Of a DNA stretch of 64,000 nucleotides, positions 26,716 to 35,685 are shown piece after piece. The position numbers and the translations under genes are program-made. This DNA comes from Natroniella sulfidigena (lineage in GTDB: Bacteria; Bacillota; Halanaerobiia; Halobacteroidales; Halobacteroidaceae). The stretch spans positions 62,001 to 126,000 of the forward strand of contig NZ_JALKBY010000007.1 in assembly GCF_023223645.1 (NCBI RefSeq), in the 5' to 3' direction. The stretch's first letter is position 1; the number at the start of each line of letters is the position of its first letter. The notes below the pieces were generated by a model, which had not been told where the DNA came from, did not search any database, and was given only the letters and a program-made list of their open reading frames with translations.

Positions 26716-27049
26716 AAGTTACTGCCTCACTTACGGCAATTCACCTCCCTTTTTATTAATTTAAAGTTAATCCTAAAAATTGACACTATATTTCTTATGA
26801 TATTCAACAACAATAAAAATTATCCTCTCTCTAGTCATAGATCTAACTTATTTGAGATTGACTTAATCTAAACACCACTTCACAAGAAAACTAAATAAAA
26901 TTCGACCAACTTCCTTTTTTTTAATATAATACCTTCAAGTAAAAATATAATCAAAAGAAAGTTAATAGCATGGATATTATATCAAATAATCAAATAATCA
27001 AAAAATCACTAATCATGATCGTAATTTTTCAGATGATATTAACCTAAGA
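26716..27049. other. AT-rich spacer upstream of the patatin gene
   Basis: No ORF, repeat or clear promoter seen. In the duplication model it matches, loosely, the spacer at 28545-28810. Confidence 0.4.
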
Positions 27050-27078
27050 AGAGTCCTAGGAAGTCTACCTAGGACTCT
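27050..27078 (-). terminator. Terminator after the mini-ferredoxin
   Basis: AGAGTCCTAGG pairs with CCTAGGACTCT around a 7-nt loop; near-identical to the terminator at 28811-28842 that follows the intact ferredoxin gene, supporting duplication. Confidence 0.75.
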
Positions 27079-27096
27079 GTTTGATTAACAATCATA

Positions 27097-27168
27097 TTAT
27101 TCCTCAATAGCTCCACAGCCATCTACACATATTCCACATCCAATACACTCACCAGTAATTGCAAACAC
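27097..27168 (-). pseudogene. Ferredoxin remnant (23 codons, one CxxCxxC motif)
   Basis: From GTG 27168 the frame reads a start like the intact ferredoxin (VFAITGECIGCGICVDGC) and then jumps straight to the C-terminal GAIEE and stop. Compared with 28859-29020 the sequence between the two CPVEAI repeats is missing, as expected from recombination between them. Could be a dead copy, or a tiny single-cluster protein if translated; the ribosome site (GGTGAAAAT) is intact. Confidence 0.7.
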
Positions 27169-27221
27169 ATTTTCACCTTCGCCTCAGCTATGAGCTTTTA
27201 AGGGTTAGCCATAAAAACTTA

Positions 27222-27267
27222 AAATTATGAAGAAATAACTGAAGGGTTAGAAAATAAAATTAAAAAT
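27222..27267 (+). pseudogene. Fragment of a duplicated tmcAL (ylbM)
   Basis: AAAATTATGAAG, then AACTGAAGG and TTAGAAAATAAAATTAAA match, with a few changes, the tmcAL stretch at about 24478-24526 (KNYEGVTGGLENRIK). It sits right before the 3' end of the second ylbL, the position tmcAL has relative to the first. It is a leftover of block duplication. Confidence 0.65.
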
Positions 27268-27271
27268 ACTC

Positions 27272-28285
27272 TTAAATCCCTTCTAAATATGAAATAATTT
27301 GATCTATATCTTCAACAATAACAACCTCTATTTCTTCTTTTTCTAATCCCTCTACTTCTTGCTGGTTTCCAGCTGGAACAAAGAAGACATCTGCTCCTTC
27401 TTCTTTAGCAGCTGCTATCTTCTGCCTTACTCCATCTATCTTTCCTACCTTACCTTCTAAACTAATAGTTCCAGTTCCAGCTATCTGTACATCTTCAGTT
27501 AAATCCTCTTCAGTCAATCGATTATAAATCTCTAAAGTAAACATACTTCCAGCTGATGGTCCTCCAATCCGTCCTGCTTCAATATTAGTTTCAATTGGTA
27601 ACTCATAATCTCGTTTATAAGGAGTGATCAAGACACCAATTGACGGTTTAGGCGGCCCTTCTTCAACCACTTTTGTCTCAATTAAATAATCCTTTTCCTC
27701 TCCATTACGCTTAACTGTTACTTTAACCTCAGCACCTAATTCTCGTACTTGAACCTTATTAATTACTTCTGACACCAAATGAACAGGTTGATCATCAATT
27801 GCTATGATAATATCATCAACCTGTAATTTATCATAAGCATCGCTGTCCTCTAAAACTTTGACTATCTTAGCACCTTGACCAGTAACCTTAGTCTCATATC
27901 CTGCTCTTTCTAAAGCTACTGCTGTAGCTTTCATCTGGCTTTCTTTCATCATATCTTGCATCAGCTCAAAATATTCCTGCATATCTACCCCAGACGGTAA
28001 ATTGTTTCTAGATCTTAACTCTACTAAATCAGGCTTAAATAATCCAATATAAATAGCCTCTATCAAAACGGTTCTTTTCATCGCAACAGATGTCAGCATT
28101 ATCTCCCCTTCTACTGGATATGTAATTGCTCCTTCTTCTATCTCAATCATCGGTGCTAATCTATGTGCACTACCAGGAGAGACTAGCAAATAGTTGCTGG
28201 GCCAAACAAATAAAGCAGTTATCAAAACACCAGCCACTATTAAACTGAGTAACCGTTTTTCGTTAATTGAGCTCTTATTCTTCAC
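27272..28285 (-). CDS. ylbL: YlbL/SepM-type PDZ and Lon-like serine protease, copy 2
   Basis: 337 residues from GTG 28285 (AAGGGTGGG upstream); an in-frame TTG at 28303 is less likely. Same layout as copy 1: membrane segment, PDZ domain, and Lon-like domain with GGPSAGSMFTLEIYN and GKIDGVRQKIAAAKEEG, so the Ser-Lys dyad is intact. Much of the sequence is identical to copy 1, with changes concentrated in the N-terminal half. The long open frame, against decay of its neighbours, suggests it is kept by selection. Confidence 0.9.
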   Translation of the reverse strand: MKNKSSINEKRLLSLIVAGVLITALFVWPSNYLLVSPGSAHRLAPMIEIEEGAITYPVEGEIMLTSVAMKRTVLIEAIYIGLFKPDLVELRSRNNLPSGVDMQEYFELMQDMMKESQMKATAVALERAGYETKVTGQGAKIVKVLEDSDAYDKLQVDDIIIAIDDQPVHLVSEVINKVQVRELGAEVKVTVKRNGEEKDYLIETKVVEEGPPKPSIGVLITPYKRDYELPIETNIEAGRIGGPSAGSMFTLEIYNRLTEEDLTEDVQIAGTGTISLEGKVGKIDGVRQKIAAAKEEGADVFFVPAGNQQEVEGLEKEEIEVVIVEDIDQIISYLEGI

Positions 28286-28544
28286 CGTTAGCCCACCCTT
28301 CAATTAATTTTTCTCGAGCTTGATCTAAATCAGTAGATTTGATATGACCTACTTGAGGTCTAATTAATAAATCAGCTCTATAGCTTTTATGCCTATTAAT
28401 CTCCTGTTCCATAATATCAATCGAAATTTCTTCTTCAAAAGCCTTTAAAAAACCCAGATGGGCCAACCCTCTTGCTGATCCTGCTCCTAATGCTAAAACG
28501 ATATTAGGGTTTAATAAATTAATTTTCTTAATTACAGCAACCAT
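28275..28544 (-). pseudogene. Internally deleted patatin gene
   Basis: 89 codons. The first part (NIVLALGAGSARGLAHLG, then KAFEEE) matches the N-terminus of the intact patatin and the rest (SIDIMEQEINRHK to QVGHIKSTDLDQA) matches its C-terminal third. The deletion of about 165 codons removes the GTSIGS nucleophile and the DG catalytic Asp, so it cannot be active. The reading frame has stayed open and still overlaps the second ylbL start, which may keep that gene translated. Confidence 0.85.
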
Positions 28545-28665
28545 CCCCCCCTTTTTTCCTTTGATTAAAGATCATCTTAATTCTAAAAAATCAGACCTTA
28601 CATTTATATATTATTTTACAATAATAAGAATTATCCCCTGTAATAAATATCCAGCCTTAAAACTA

Positions 28666-28694
28666 ATATAAAGTAGCAAAAGGCTACTTTATAT
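28666..28694. other. Perfect 12-bp hairpin in the spacer 28545-28810
   Basis: ATATAAAGTAGC and its exact complement around a 5-nt loop, followed by a tandem ACAGTAT pair (28700-28720). The rest of this spacer shows no ORF. Role unknown; no T-run follows, so a terminator is not clear. Confidence 0.5.
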
Positions 28695-28810
28695 CAATAT
28701 ACAGTATACAGTATACATTTAATTCTGTTAGTATAAATTCAGGGACAATTAAAAATTTTTTAATTGTCTATTGGGGATTATAATTGGCATCTTAATCTCT
28801 CCAAATAAAA

Positions 28811-28842
28811 AAAGAGCCCTAGGAAATCACCTAGGACTCTTT
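28811..28842 (-). terminator. Terminator of the ferredoxin gene
   Basis: AAAGAGTCCTAGG and its near-complement with a 6-nt loop, then a T-run on the minus strand, 16 bp after the stop. Confidence 0.85.
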
Positions 28843-28858
28843 CTAATTAGCAATATTA

Positions 28859-29020
28859 TTACTCTTCAATAGCTTCTACTGGACAGCTATCTTCACACAC
28901 TCCACAATCAACACAATCTTCGGAGATTTCATACTTGTCGTCTCCTTCAGCGATAGCCTCTACTGGACATTCATCAACACATACTCCACAAGCAACACAC
29001 TCGTCAGTAATTGTAAACAT
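28859..29020 (-). CDS. 2[4Fe-4S] ferredoxin
   Basis: 53 residues with two identical-type cluster motifs CVACGVC...CP and CVDCGVC...CP (Cys 8, 11, 14, 18 and 36, 39, 42, 46), each ending in PVEAI. This is a clostridial-type low-potential electron carrier for pyruvate oxidation, hydrogenases and similar enzymes. Acidic throughout. It has its own consensus promoter at 29151-29179 and a terminator, so it is a single-gene unit; this one was too short for standard long-ORF scans. ATG follows GGAGGTGAAA. Confidence 0.93.
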   Translation of the reverse strand: MFTITDECVACGVCVDECPVEAIAEGDDKYEISEDCVDCGVCEDSCPVEAIEE

Positions 29021-29150
29021 ATTTTCACCTCCACTTCAGCTATAAGTTTAATTTTATTAAATTAGTTGAACCCTTTAGTATAAGAAATTTAACTTTATGT
29101 AACTAAAATAGAGTAAGAACTAAGAGTAACTTTTAACAGTTCTCTAATAT

Positions 29151-29179
29151 AGAATAGCATAGGTTATTTAATTTGTCAA
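29151..29179 (-). promoter_or_regulatory. Promoter of the ferredoxin gene
   Basis: -35 TTGACA (29174-29179), 17-bp spacer, -10 TATTCT (29151-29156) on the minus strand; leader of about 125 nt. Confidence 0.75.
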
Positions 29180-29233
29180 TAGTAGATTCTTCACTAATAA
29201 TTATTATATTTAACCACTAATAAAAAACCTTAT

Positions 29234-30760
29234 TTAACATTTGAATTCTTGGATTAAACTCTGCAATTCTTGAGCCATTTCTGCTAGCTGTTGAGAAGAA
29301 AGTGTTATATCATCAGACATATCAGAGACAGCTTCAGATTTCTCCATTACTTGATTGCTCTGATTAGCTAATTTTTCTGTTCCAGCAGAAGTCTGTTCAA
29401 TTGTAGCTGATGTATTTTGAATTGAATCTTGAATCTCAGTAAATACCTCTCCTGTTTTTGTAATTATTTCTTTACCTTTTTGTGCTTTACTATCTACTTC
29501 CTTAACTGTTTCTAAGCCCAACTCCGTCTTATTTTGTACTTTGTTAATTAAATTAGAAATCTTTTCTGTAGCCTGTGCAGTCTCTTCAGCTAATTTTCTT
29601 ATTTCTTCTGCTACAACTGCAAATCCTTGTCCATGCTTCCCAGCTCTAGCTGCTTCTATTGAAGCATTCAAGGCTAACAAATTGGTCTGTTCAGAAATAT
29701 CAGTTATCAATTCTACAATCTGCCCAATCTCTTCAGAAGTTAAATTCAAATCTCTAATAACCTCAACTGTCCTTGTCATAGACTGATTAATTATATTAAT
29801 ACTAGATACTGCTTCTTCTATATTGTCAGCCCCTTGATCAGTTTGAGCATTAGTTTCTTGAGCTATTGCATTTACTTGTTGACTACTAGCTGAGATCTGT
29901 TGAATATGTGTAGTCATATTCTCTAAATTTTGCATTGTTGAATCGATTGCTGCATTTCCTTCTTCAGATGCAGCAGATAATTCTTCACTATAAGCTGACA
30001 GGTCATCAATACTTTTTGATAAATTGGTTATAATATTTCTTAAACTCTGGTACATTTGATTTAAAGCTTCAGTTAAATCTCCAATTTCATCATCATTTTT
30101 AATCTGTAGTTCATCTATATTTAATTGACCATTAGCAATCTTTTGAGCAAAATCAATTGGTGCTGTAAGAGGATCGATGATGAATTTAGGTATAAAATAC
30201 ATCGATAATACAATAACCGTAATTACAAATAAACCAATAGTAAATAACATAAAGTAATTCATCCGCTGTACTGAATTATCATACCTTTGATCAAGTCCAT
30301 GATTAATTGAATCAAATTCTTCTCCAACAACCGAATTTATATTATAATATAGGTCATCAACTTGAGTTAAGTATTGAGTACCTTCTGTTTCTCCTACTTC
30401 TAGAAATTGAGAATATACAGCAATTAATTGGGCATAAAAGTCAGTATATTCCGCAATCATTTTCTCAGCTTCCTCTGGGTAATGTCCCTCTAAATCTTCT
30501 AGCATTCGATAAATACTCAAAGAACTATCAGCAACTTGAATCGAATAACTATCATCTTCAGTTATAATTCCGTTCTGTAAATCAACCACCATTTCTTGAA
30601 TCCTATTCATAATTACATACTCCATCCGACCAATTGCAGTTCTTCTATTATTTATTTCATAAAATTGATGATTCAAATAATAGTAATTGATTGCAAAGAC
30701 AATTGTAATTAAAATACTCAAAATCACTAGCGGCAAAGTAATCTTTTTTCTTAATTTCAT
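29234..30760 (-). CDS. Methyl-accepting chemotaxis protein
   Basis: 508 residues from ATG 30760, with AGGAGGGGG upstream; the upstream in-frame start is within the previous gene. TM1 at about 8-28, an extracytoplasmic four-helix-type sensor to about 175, TM2 near 178-200, a HAMP domain, then the signalling domain with the conserved hairpin tip ([19 protein letters not shown]...[18 protein letters not shown] region). It lies 10 bp after the PstS-like gene, suggesting that the binding protein may present a ligand, perhaps phosphate, to this receptor. That partnership is inference. Confidence 0.94.
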   Translation of the reverse strand: MKLRKKITLPLVILSILITIVFAINYYYLNHQFYEINNRRTAIGRMEYVIMNRIQEMVVDLQNGIITEDDSYSIQVADSSLSIYRMLEDLEGHYPEEAEKMIAEYTDFYAQLIAVYSQFLEVGETEGTQYLTQVDDLYYNINSVVGEEFDSINHGLDQRYDNSVQRMNYFMLFTIGLFVITVIVLSMYFIPKFIIDPLTAPIDFAQKIANGQLNIDELQIKNDDEIGDLTEALNQMYQSLRNIITNLSKSIDDLSAYSEELSAASEEGNAAIDSTMQNLENMTTHIQQISASSQQVNAIAQETNAQTDQGADNIEEAVSSINIINQSMTRTVEVIRDLNLTSEEIGQIVELITDISEQTNLLALNASIEAARAGKHGQGFAVVAEEIRKLAEETAQATEKISNLINKVQNKTELGLETVKEVDSKAQKGKEIITKTGEVFTEIQDSIQNTSATIEQTSAGTEKLANQSNQVMEKSEAVSDMSDDITLSSQQLAEMAQELQSLIQEFKC

Positions 30761-30770
30761 ATTCCCCCTC

Positions 30771-31631
30771 CTATCTAACTGGAATAAACCCTTCCTTCTC
30801 AACTATCTTTTGTCCATCTTCTTCTAGTATCAACTCTAAAAACTCTTCCTCTTGTTGCTCAAGCTGTTGATAAACTAAATTCAACTCTCTTCTAATAGGA
30901 TATTCACCAGCAATGATATTCTGGTGAGAAGGTTCAATTCCATCTAAATCTAAAATCTTAATCGGTGCTCCCAACTCCTGTAAATTTAAGGCAGTACCTA
31001 AAGATACATAACCAATAGCATTCGGAATCCCTCCCACCATTGTAATCATTTCTAAATTAGAACCTATTTCATAACTACTTTCTGAAATAGTCCCTTCTTC
31101 TCCAATAGTTTCTCGGTGGGGGCTTTTCAACCCAGTATATTCTTCAAATAACCCTAAAGTACTTCTTCCCAACATTATAGAGACTAACAAGATTGATTGA
31201 TCATCGGCTCCTAATTGAGCCCAATTATCAATTTCTCCTGTATAAACCTTAATCAAATCTTCCCGGTTAATATCAGTAATCGGATTATTCTCATTAACAA
31301 CAATCACTAAGGCATCAATGCCAATCGTTGTATAGTCTAACTCTTCTGCTTCTTCTGTAGTCAATGCCCTAGAAACAGCTCCAATATCTGATTCACCTGT
31401 TAAAGAATTCTCAATCCCAGCTCCACTTCCTCCAGCTCTAATATCTACATCTAGATCAGTTTCTTCTAAATAAGCAGAAGAAATTTGATCTAATATAGGT
31501 TGAATAGTACTGGCCCCTGAAATATCAAGACTATTATCCTCGGCTCTTAAAACAGGTTGTACATTAAAGAGTATTAATAACATAAAAAATAAGACATAAT
31601 TTATGTATGTAGTCCTTAATCTATCATCCAC
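30771..31631 (-). CDS. PstS-like phosphate-binding protein
   Basis: About 286 residues from GTG 31631 (AAGGGGG 8 bp upstream). An N-terminal hydrophobic segment ([19 protein letters not shown]) acts as signal or anchor, then the PstS-family start [32 protein letters not shown] near 75, DIGAVSRAL near 90 and [13 protein letters not shown] near 120. No pstCAB genes follow; the next gene is a chemotaxis receptor. It may therefore serve sensing rather than uptake. The phosphate ligand is a family inference; related proteins bind molybdate-like oxyanions rarely. Confidence 0.85.
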   Translation of the reverse strand: MDDRLRTTYINYVLFFMLLILFNVQPVLRAEDNSLDISGASTIQPILDQISSAYLEETDLDVDIRAGGSGAGIENSLTGESDIGAVSRALTTEEAEELDYTTIGIDALVIVVNENNPITDINREDLIKVYTGEIDNWAQLGADDQSILLVSIMLGRSTLGLFEEYTGLKSPHRETIGEEGTISESSYEIGSNLEMITMVGGIPNAIGYVSLGTALNLQELGAPIKILDLDGIEPSHQNIIAGEYPIRRELNLVYQQLEQQEEEFLELILEEDGQKIVEKEGFIPVR

Positions 31632-31734
31632 TATAATCGCCCCCTTTAACATTTTTTTAGTCTAGTATAACTATACTATATTATTATTTTAGCAATAATA
31701 GTTAATTTTCCTGCAAAATAGTAAAAAAATAACT

Positions 31735-32382
31735 TTAATCCCTTGAGAGTAGATTAACCGTTCCTCGTCCATCCTTAATTAAATCAACCCGCTCTAACTG
31801 ATATACTTCCATAATATTTTCATCTCTAGTTAAATTAGGAGTAGCTTCTTGACTAAGGTCATTGACTTTAGATTGCTCTAACTGCTGCTCATCCAGTTCA
31901 AACTTAAATTCAATCGTATATTCACCTAATAAATCACTATAAGTTCCATGTTGACTTACTTCTTGTGAAACAGAGATATTGCCACTAGATGCAAGTAAGT
32001 TTCTAGCTGGAGAAGAATCGATCCTTTTATACCGTTTAATATTTTTAATTTTGAATACCAATTCTTCAGATAACTCCTCAGGCATTGGGAAAAATAAAGT
32101 AGCACTATAAACCCCTGATTGATCGATCGTTCCATCTAGAGCACTGCTAGATAGGCTCCTAATCGGTCTCAACTGATTCCCTTCTATATCAGTTAATACT
32201 GCATCTTGACTAGCAGATAACCTATAATAATTATTAGCACTCACTTGAACATCTAGTTCTATATCAACAGCAACTCGTCCATCTTCTTCAGTTATTTCTC
32301 CCTCTGTAATCTTAATCTGATCAGAATTACAGCCTACTAAAAAAATTACCATCAATAATAATATACCAATCCTCTTTTTCAT
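31735..32382 (-). CDS. Lipoprotein of unknown function
   Basis: 215 residues with a lipoprotein signal peptide ending in the lipobox LVGC (Cys18). The mature part is strand-rich with no motif I recognise; two similar halves may be present (DVQVSANNYYRLS and ELDEQQLEQSK regions differ, so this is weak). Located between the half-size ChrA and the PstS-like gene, all on the minus strand. ATG follows AGAGGGA. Confidence 0.7.
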   Translation of the reverse strand: MKKRIGILLLMVIFLVGCNSDQIKITEGEITEEDGRVAVDIELDVQVSANNYYRLSASQDAVLTDIEGNQLRPIRSLSSSALDGTIDQSGVYSATLFFPMPEELSEELVFKIKNIKRYKRIDSSPARNLLASSGNISVSQEVSQHGTYSDLLGEYTIEFKFELDEQQLEQSKVNDLSQEATPNLTRDENIMEVYQLERVDLIKDGRGTVNLLSRD

Positions 32383-32423
32383 CTTAATCCCTCTTTCAAT
32401 TTTATATTGTTTTTATTTCAATT

Positions 32424-32939
32424 TTAAAAAAATAACAGCCCTGCAACTCCTCCTCCAACAACAGCCAAAATAGGATGCAAACCTAAAAAAATGCTAATTA
32501 CAACACTGACTGTAATCATAACACTCTTAATTTCTACAAACGTTGAACGACCTAAATTAACAATCACAGTAATAATTAGGCCAATTACCGCCGGTCTTAA
32601 TCCTTTAAAAGCTTTCTCTATTAACTGATTATCCTTAAAATCTAAATATAACTTAGTCACTATTATTAAGGCAGTCATCGGAGGAATGATCAAACCTAAA
32701 GTAGCTATTATAGCTCCCAAAACTCCACCAAGCTTAGTTCCTACAAAAGTTGCCAGATTGACCATGATTGGCCCGGGTGTTATTTCTGCTAAGGCAACTG
32801 CATCAGTAAACTCCTCTACACTTAACCAACTATTTACCTCTACAACTTCCACCTCAGCCAGTGCTAACATTGCATATCCACTACCAAAAGTAAAGACACC
32901 TATCTTCATAAAGGTAATGAACAATTCAAAAAATATCAT
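32424..32939 (-). CDS. Chromate transporter-family protein, half-size
   Basis: 171 residues, one CHR domain. FTFGSGYAMLALAEVE near 17-32 and the signature VALAEITPGPIMVNLATFVG near 47-66 are characteristic; four to five membrane segments. Short ChrA proteins usually work as a pair encoded by adjacent genes. No partner is seen on either side, where a palindromic element and a lipoprotein gene lie instead. Substrate could be chromate or another oxyanion such as sulfate. Confidence 0.85.
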   Translation of the reverse strand: MIFFELFITFMKIGVFTFGSGYAMLALAEVEVVEVNSWLSVEEFTDAVALAEITPGPIMVNLATFVGTKLGGVLGAIIATLGLIIPPMTALIIVTKLYLDFKDNQLIEKAFKGLRPAVIGLIITVIVNLGRSTFVEIKSVMITVSVVISIFLGLHPILAVVGGGVAGLLFF

Positions 32940-32959
32940 TTTATTTCCCTACCTTAATT

Positions 32960-33073
32960 AATTGATATTTAGTGTCAGTGTGAGTAGTGTGTGTGAGTAA
33001 AAGCAAAACCTTAGCCCTTATGGTTTTGACCTCCCTTACACACACACACATAACTGACACATGATTGTAATTA
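32960..33073. repeat. Palindromic element with GT/CA arms
   Basis: Opens AATTGATATTTAG, then TGTCAGTGTGAGTAGTGTG arm, centre AAAACCTTAGCCCTTATGGTTTT, a CACACACACA arm, TGACA, and ends near ATTGTAATTA. The reverse complement of the centre (CATAAGGGCTAAGG) nearly equals the core of hexamer palindrome C (CATAAGGGCTTAGG), so the two families share a core with different arms. Confidence 0.75.
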
Positions 33074-33116
33074 TTTCTAGATTTAAATTAAATCCCCTGC
33101 AATCATCAATCTAGAT

Positions 33117-34511
33117 TTATGAATTATTAAAGCTCCCCTTCTTTAAATACTCAATCGCCTCCTTTTCAGTCTCAACCTTACCAGTAGCTTGAGCTTCTCT
33201 TACCTGCTCAAGTAACTTGCCAACTTGAGGGCCTTGTTTGATAGAAAGAATATCCATGATCTGATCTCCAGTCACCAGTCTATCCTTAGTTCGCTCTTCA
33301 CTCTGTTCAAACTCTTTAATTAGTTTTTTTAAAAATCTAATACAACCTGCAATTTCTTCTGTTCTATTATTTAACTCCTTAGTACTGATTAAATCAGCAG
33401 CAGCTACTAAACAGATATCAGGAATAAACTCCCCTCCAGCTCTAAAGAAGCGATACTTTCCTTTAGAAGTTAAATTCTCCGCATAGTATAAAGACATAGG
33501 TCGCATATGATATCTAACCAAAGTCTTAATATAGGAGATCTCCTCTTTACTAAAACGCAAGTTAGATAAAATTGGGTCGAGATTGTTGGCCCCTACTCGT
33601 TGATGATCATAAAAATGTACTTCTCCATCAATTAACTCCTCAGTCCAAAGCTTTCCTAAATCATGAAATAATAGGGCCAACTTAAGCAATGGAATCCTTT
33701 GCTGCTCAATTCTAGCCGACCAAAATTCCTCTCTTAATAGCTCTTCTAGTCTCTGTAAAGCATATGTAGAATGAGTCCAAACATCTTCTTGATGATGCTT
33801 ACATTGACCAATCTCCTTCAACTTTTCAATCTCAGGAATTAATAATGATAGCAGAGAAAATTCCTCTTCTAATTCAATTAAGTGTTGGGCTGACCTATTA
33901 GAAAATAGTAACTTAATCAACTCCTCTCTAACCCTCTCTTTAGCCACCCTTTTAATCCCTTTAGCTTCAACCTCTTTCATTAACTCTTTAGTCTGGTCTT
34001 CTAAAGTAAAGTCAAGTCTAGCTGCAAACCTAACTGCCCTAAATAATCGAATTGGATCTGCTTGAAACGTATCAGCTTGAACAGCTTTAATACTCCCATG
34101 CTCAATGTCATCTAATCCTGATAATGGATCAATCAAATACTCTTCTATATCAGCTTGTCTTAATAGAGTAGCTAAAAAATCAGCGGTTAGCTTAATTGCC
34201 AAAGCATTAATTGTAAAATCACGCCGTTTTAAATCAACTTCAATATCATCACCAGCTAACAAAGCAAAATCATAGATTGATTCTCCTTTGACGACTCGAT
34301 AGATATCATATTTTTGATCCAAAATTACAAAGCTAGCATCAATTTTAGCTGCAAAATCCTGGGCTATTTGCTTCACTTGGCCCTCAATCACTAAATCAAC
34401 ATCCTTAATCCTTCGTTCTAATAAATAATCACGTACTATTCCCCCTACTAAAAATCCGTCTAGATTATTTTCTGCTAATATTTTCACTAAGTTCTCAAGT
34501 TCTTTAATCAT
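33117..34511 (-). CDS. cca: tRNA nucleotidyltransferase / poly(A) polymerase family with HD domain
   Basis: 464 residues. The head domain has GGIVRDYLLERRIKDVDLVIEG (22-43) with the catalytic DVDL, RRDFTINALAIKL near 95 and RAVRFAARLDF near 149 as in class II CCA enzymes. A central HD domain (LFHDLGK near 285) follows. Such two-part proteins add CCA or only A to tRNA 3' ends, or process A-tails; the choice cannot be made from sequence alone. ATG follows AAGGAG. Confidence 0.9.
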   Translation of the reverse strand: MIKELENLVKILAENNLDGFLVGGIVRDYLLERRIKDVDLVIEGQVKQIAQDFAAKIDASFVILDQKYDIYRVVKGESIYDFALLAGDDIEVDLKRRDFTINALAIKLTADFLATLLRQADIEEYLIDPLSGLDDIEHGSIKAVQADTFQADPIRLFRAVRFAARLDFTLEDQTKELMKEVEAKGIKRVAKERVREELIKLLFSNRSAQHLIELEEEFSLLSLLIPEIEKLKEIGQCKHHQEDVWTHSTYALQRLEELLREEFWSARIEQQRIPLLKLALLFHDLGKLWTEELIDGEVHFYDHQRVGANNLDPILSNLRFSKEEISYIKTLVRYHMRPMSLYYAENLTSKGKYRFFRAGGEFIPDICLVAAADLISTKELNNRTEEIAGCIRFLKKLIKEFEQSEERTKDRLVTGDQIMDILSIKQGPQVGKLLEQVREAQATGKVETEKEAIEYLKKGSFNNS

Positions 34512-34674
34512 TATTTCAACTCCTTAATAATCACTCTTGTTCTATTATATCTAATTTATTATTAACTTTCACTACTTTCAATTATTTTCACTAAATTCAT
34601 TCTTCCAATTACTTGCTAATAACTAATTCTTACCATGGTTGTCTAATTAATCAATTTGAAAAATTTATAAAATT

Positions 34675-34699
34675 ATAAAAACTTAAAAGGAGTTTTTAT
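34675..34699. other. Small hairpin upstream of folD
   Basis: ATAAAAACT and AGTTTTTAT are exact complements around TTAAAAGG. It lies in the 253-bp divergent spacer between cca and folD, about 65 bp before the folD start. No THF riboswitch was recognised. Confidence 0.4.
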
Positions 34700-34764
34700 C
34701 TCTTTCGTGAATGTATGTACAGTGAACTTTTATAATTATAATAACTTTAAACGGAGGGGTTTAA

Positions 34765-35628
34765 ATGGCTAATGAAGAAACACTAATTTTAGACGGAAGT
34801 GCTAAGTCTAAAGAGATTCAAGAAGAAATTAAGGCCGAGGTCGAACAGTTGAAAGAAGAGGAGGGAGTTGTCCCAGGACTATCTATCATCTTTGTTGGTG
34901 ATAACCCAGCTTCAGCATCTTATATTAAATTACAACAAAGAGTCTGTTCAAAAGTAGGAATTGATTCAGAAGTTGTTGATTTACCAGAAGATATCAGCCA
35001 AGAAGATTTATTAGCAGAATTAGATAAGTTAAATAATGATGATTCAGTTAATGGTATTTTAATTCAGTTGCCTCTACCAGATCATATCGATGAGAAAAAG
35101 GTAATTGGATCAATCAATCCTGAGAAAGACTTAGATGCATTCCATCCTTATAATATTGGAGAATTAGTAATTGATGGTGATGCTTATGTTCCATGTACTC
35201 CAGAAGGAGTTATGGCATTAATTGATAAATATGACATTGATGTCAAGGGGAAAGACGTAACAGTTGTTGGACATAGTAATATCGTTGGTAAACCAATGGC
35301 TCTCTTATTATTAAATCGTAATGCTACTGTTTCTGTCTGCCATATTGATACTAAAGATACTGCTAGCTATACCAAGAATTCAGATATTGTAGTGGTAGCA
35401 GCTGGAGTACCAAATCTAATCACAGCAGATATGGTTAAAGAAGGAGCAATTGTGATTGATGTTGGTATCAATCAAGTGGATGGAAAGATTGTTGGAGATG
35501 TCGATTTTGAAAACGTAAAAGAAAAAGCAGCAGCGATCACTCCTGTTCCAGGTGGAGCTGGACCGATGACTATCGCTATGTTATTGAAAGATACAGTTAG
35601 ATCTTGCAAAAATATGTTAAATAAATAA
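34765..35628 (+). CDS. folD: Methylene-THF dehydrogenase / cyclohydrolase
   Basis: Interconverts 5,10-methylene-, methenyl- and 10-formyl-tetrahydrofolate. 287 residues. SIIFVGDNPASASYIKLQQR (catalytic Tyr and Lys), NGILIQLPLPDHID near 92, the P-D-K-D-L-D-A region and the Rossmann motif VVGHSNIVGKPMA near 166; C-terminal ITPVPGGAGPMTIAMLL. The N-terminus is unusually acidic, as in salt-adapted proteins. Single-gene unit with its own terminator. ATG follows CGGAGGGG. Confidence 0.97.
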   Translation: MANEETLILDGSAKSKEIQEEIKAEVEQLKEEEGVVPGLSIIFVGDNPASASYIKLQQRVCSKVGIDSEVVDLPEDISQEDLLAELDKLNNDDSVNGILIQLPLPDHIDEKKVIGSINPEKDLDAFHPYNIGELVIDGDAYVPCTPEGVMALIDKYDIDVKGKDVTVVGHSNIVGKPMALLLLNRNATVSVCHIDTKDTASYTKNSDIVVVAAGVPNLITADMVKEGAIVIDVGINQVDGKIVGDVDFENVKEKAAAITPVPGGAGPMTIAMLLKDTVRSCKNMLNK

Positions 35629-35642
35629 CAAAATATTACTAT

Positions 35643-35669
35643 CAAAGCCTTCCTATATAGGGAGGCTTT
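35643..35669 (+). terminator. Terminator after folD
   Basis: AAAGCCTTCC and GGGAGGCTTT pair around TATATA; a T-rich tail follows. It also faces the HAD gene on the other strand. Confidence 0.85.
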
Positions 35670-35685
35670 GCTTTATTATGTAACA

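Noticed and set aside
32975-33060. GT/CA repeats as a CRISPR-like or microsatellite locus
   Set aside because: Arms are inverted, not direct, with no spacers; they belong to a palindrome with a known core.
34512-34764. Tetrahydrofolate riboswitch ahead of folD
   Set aside because: No THF-riboswitch core sequence; only a 9-bp hairpin is present.
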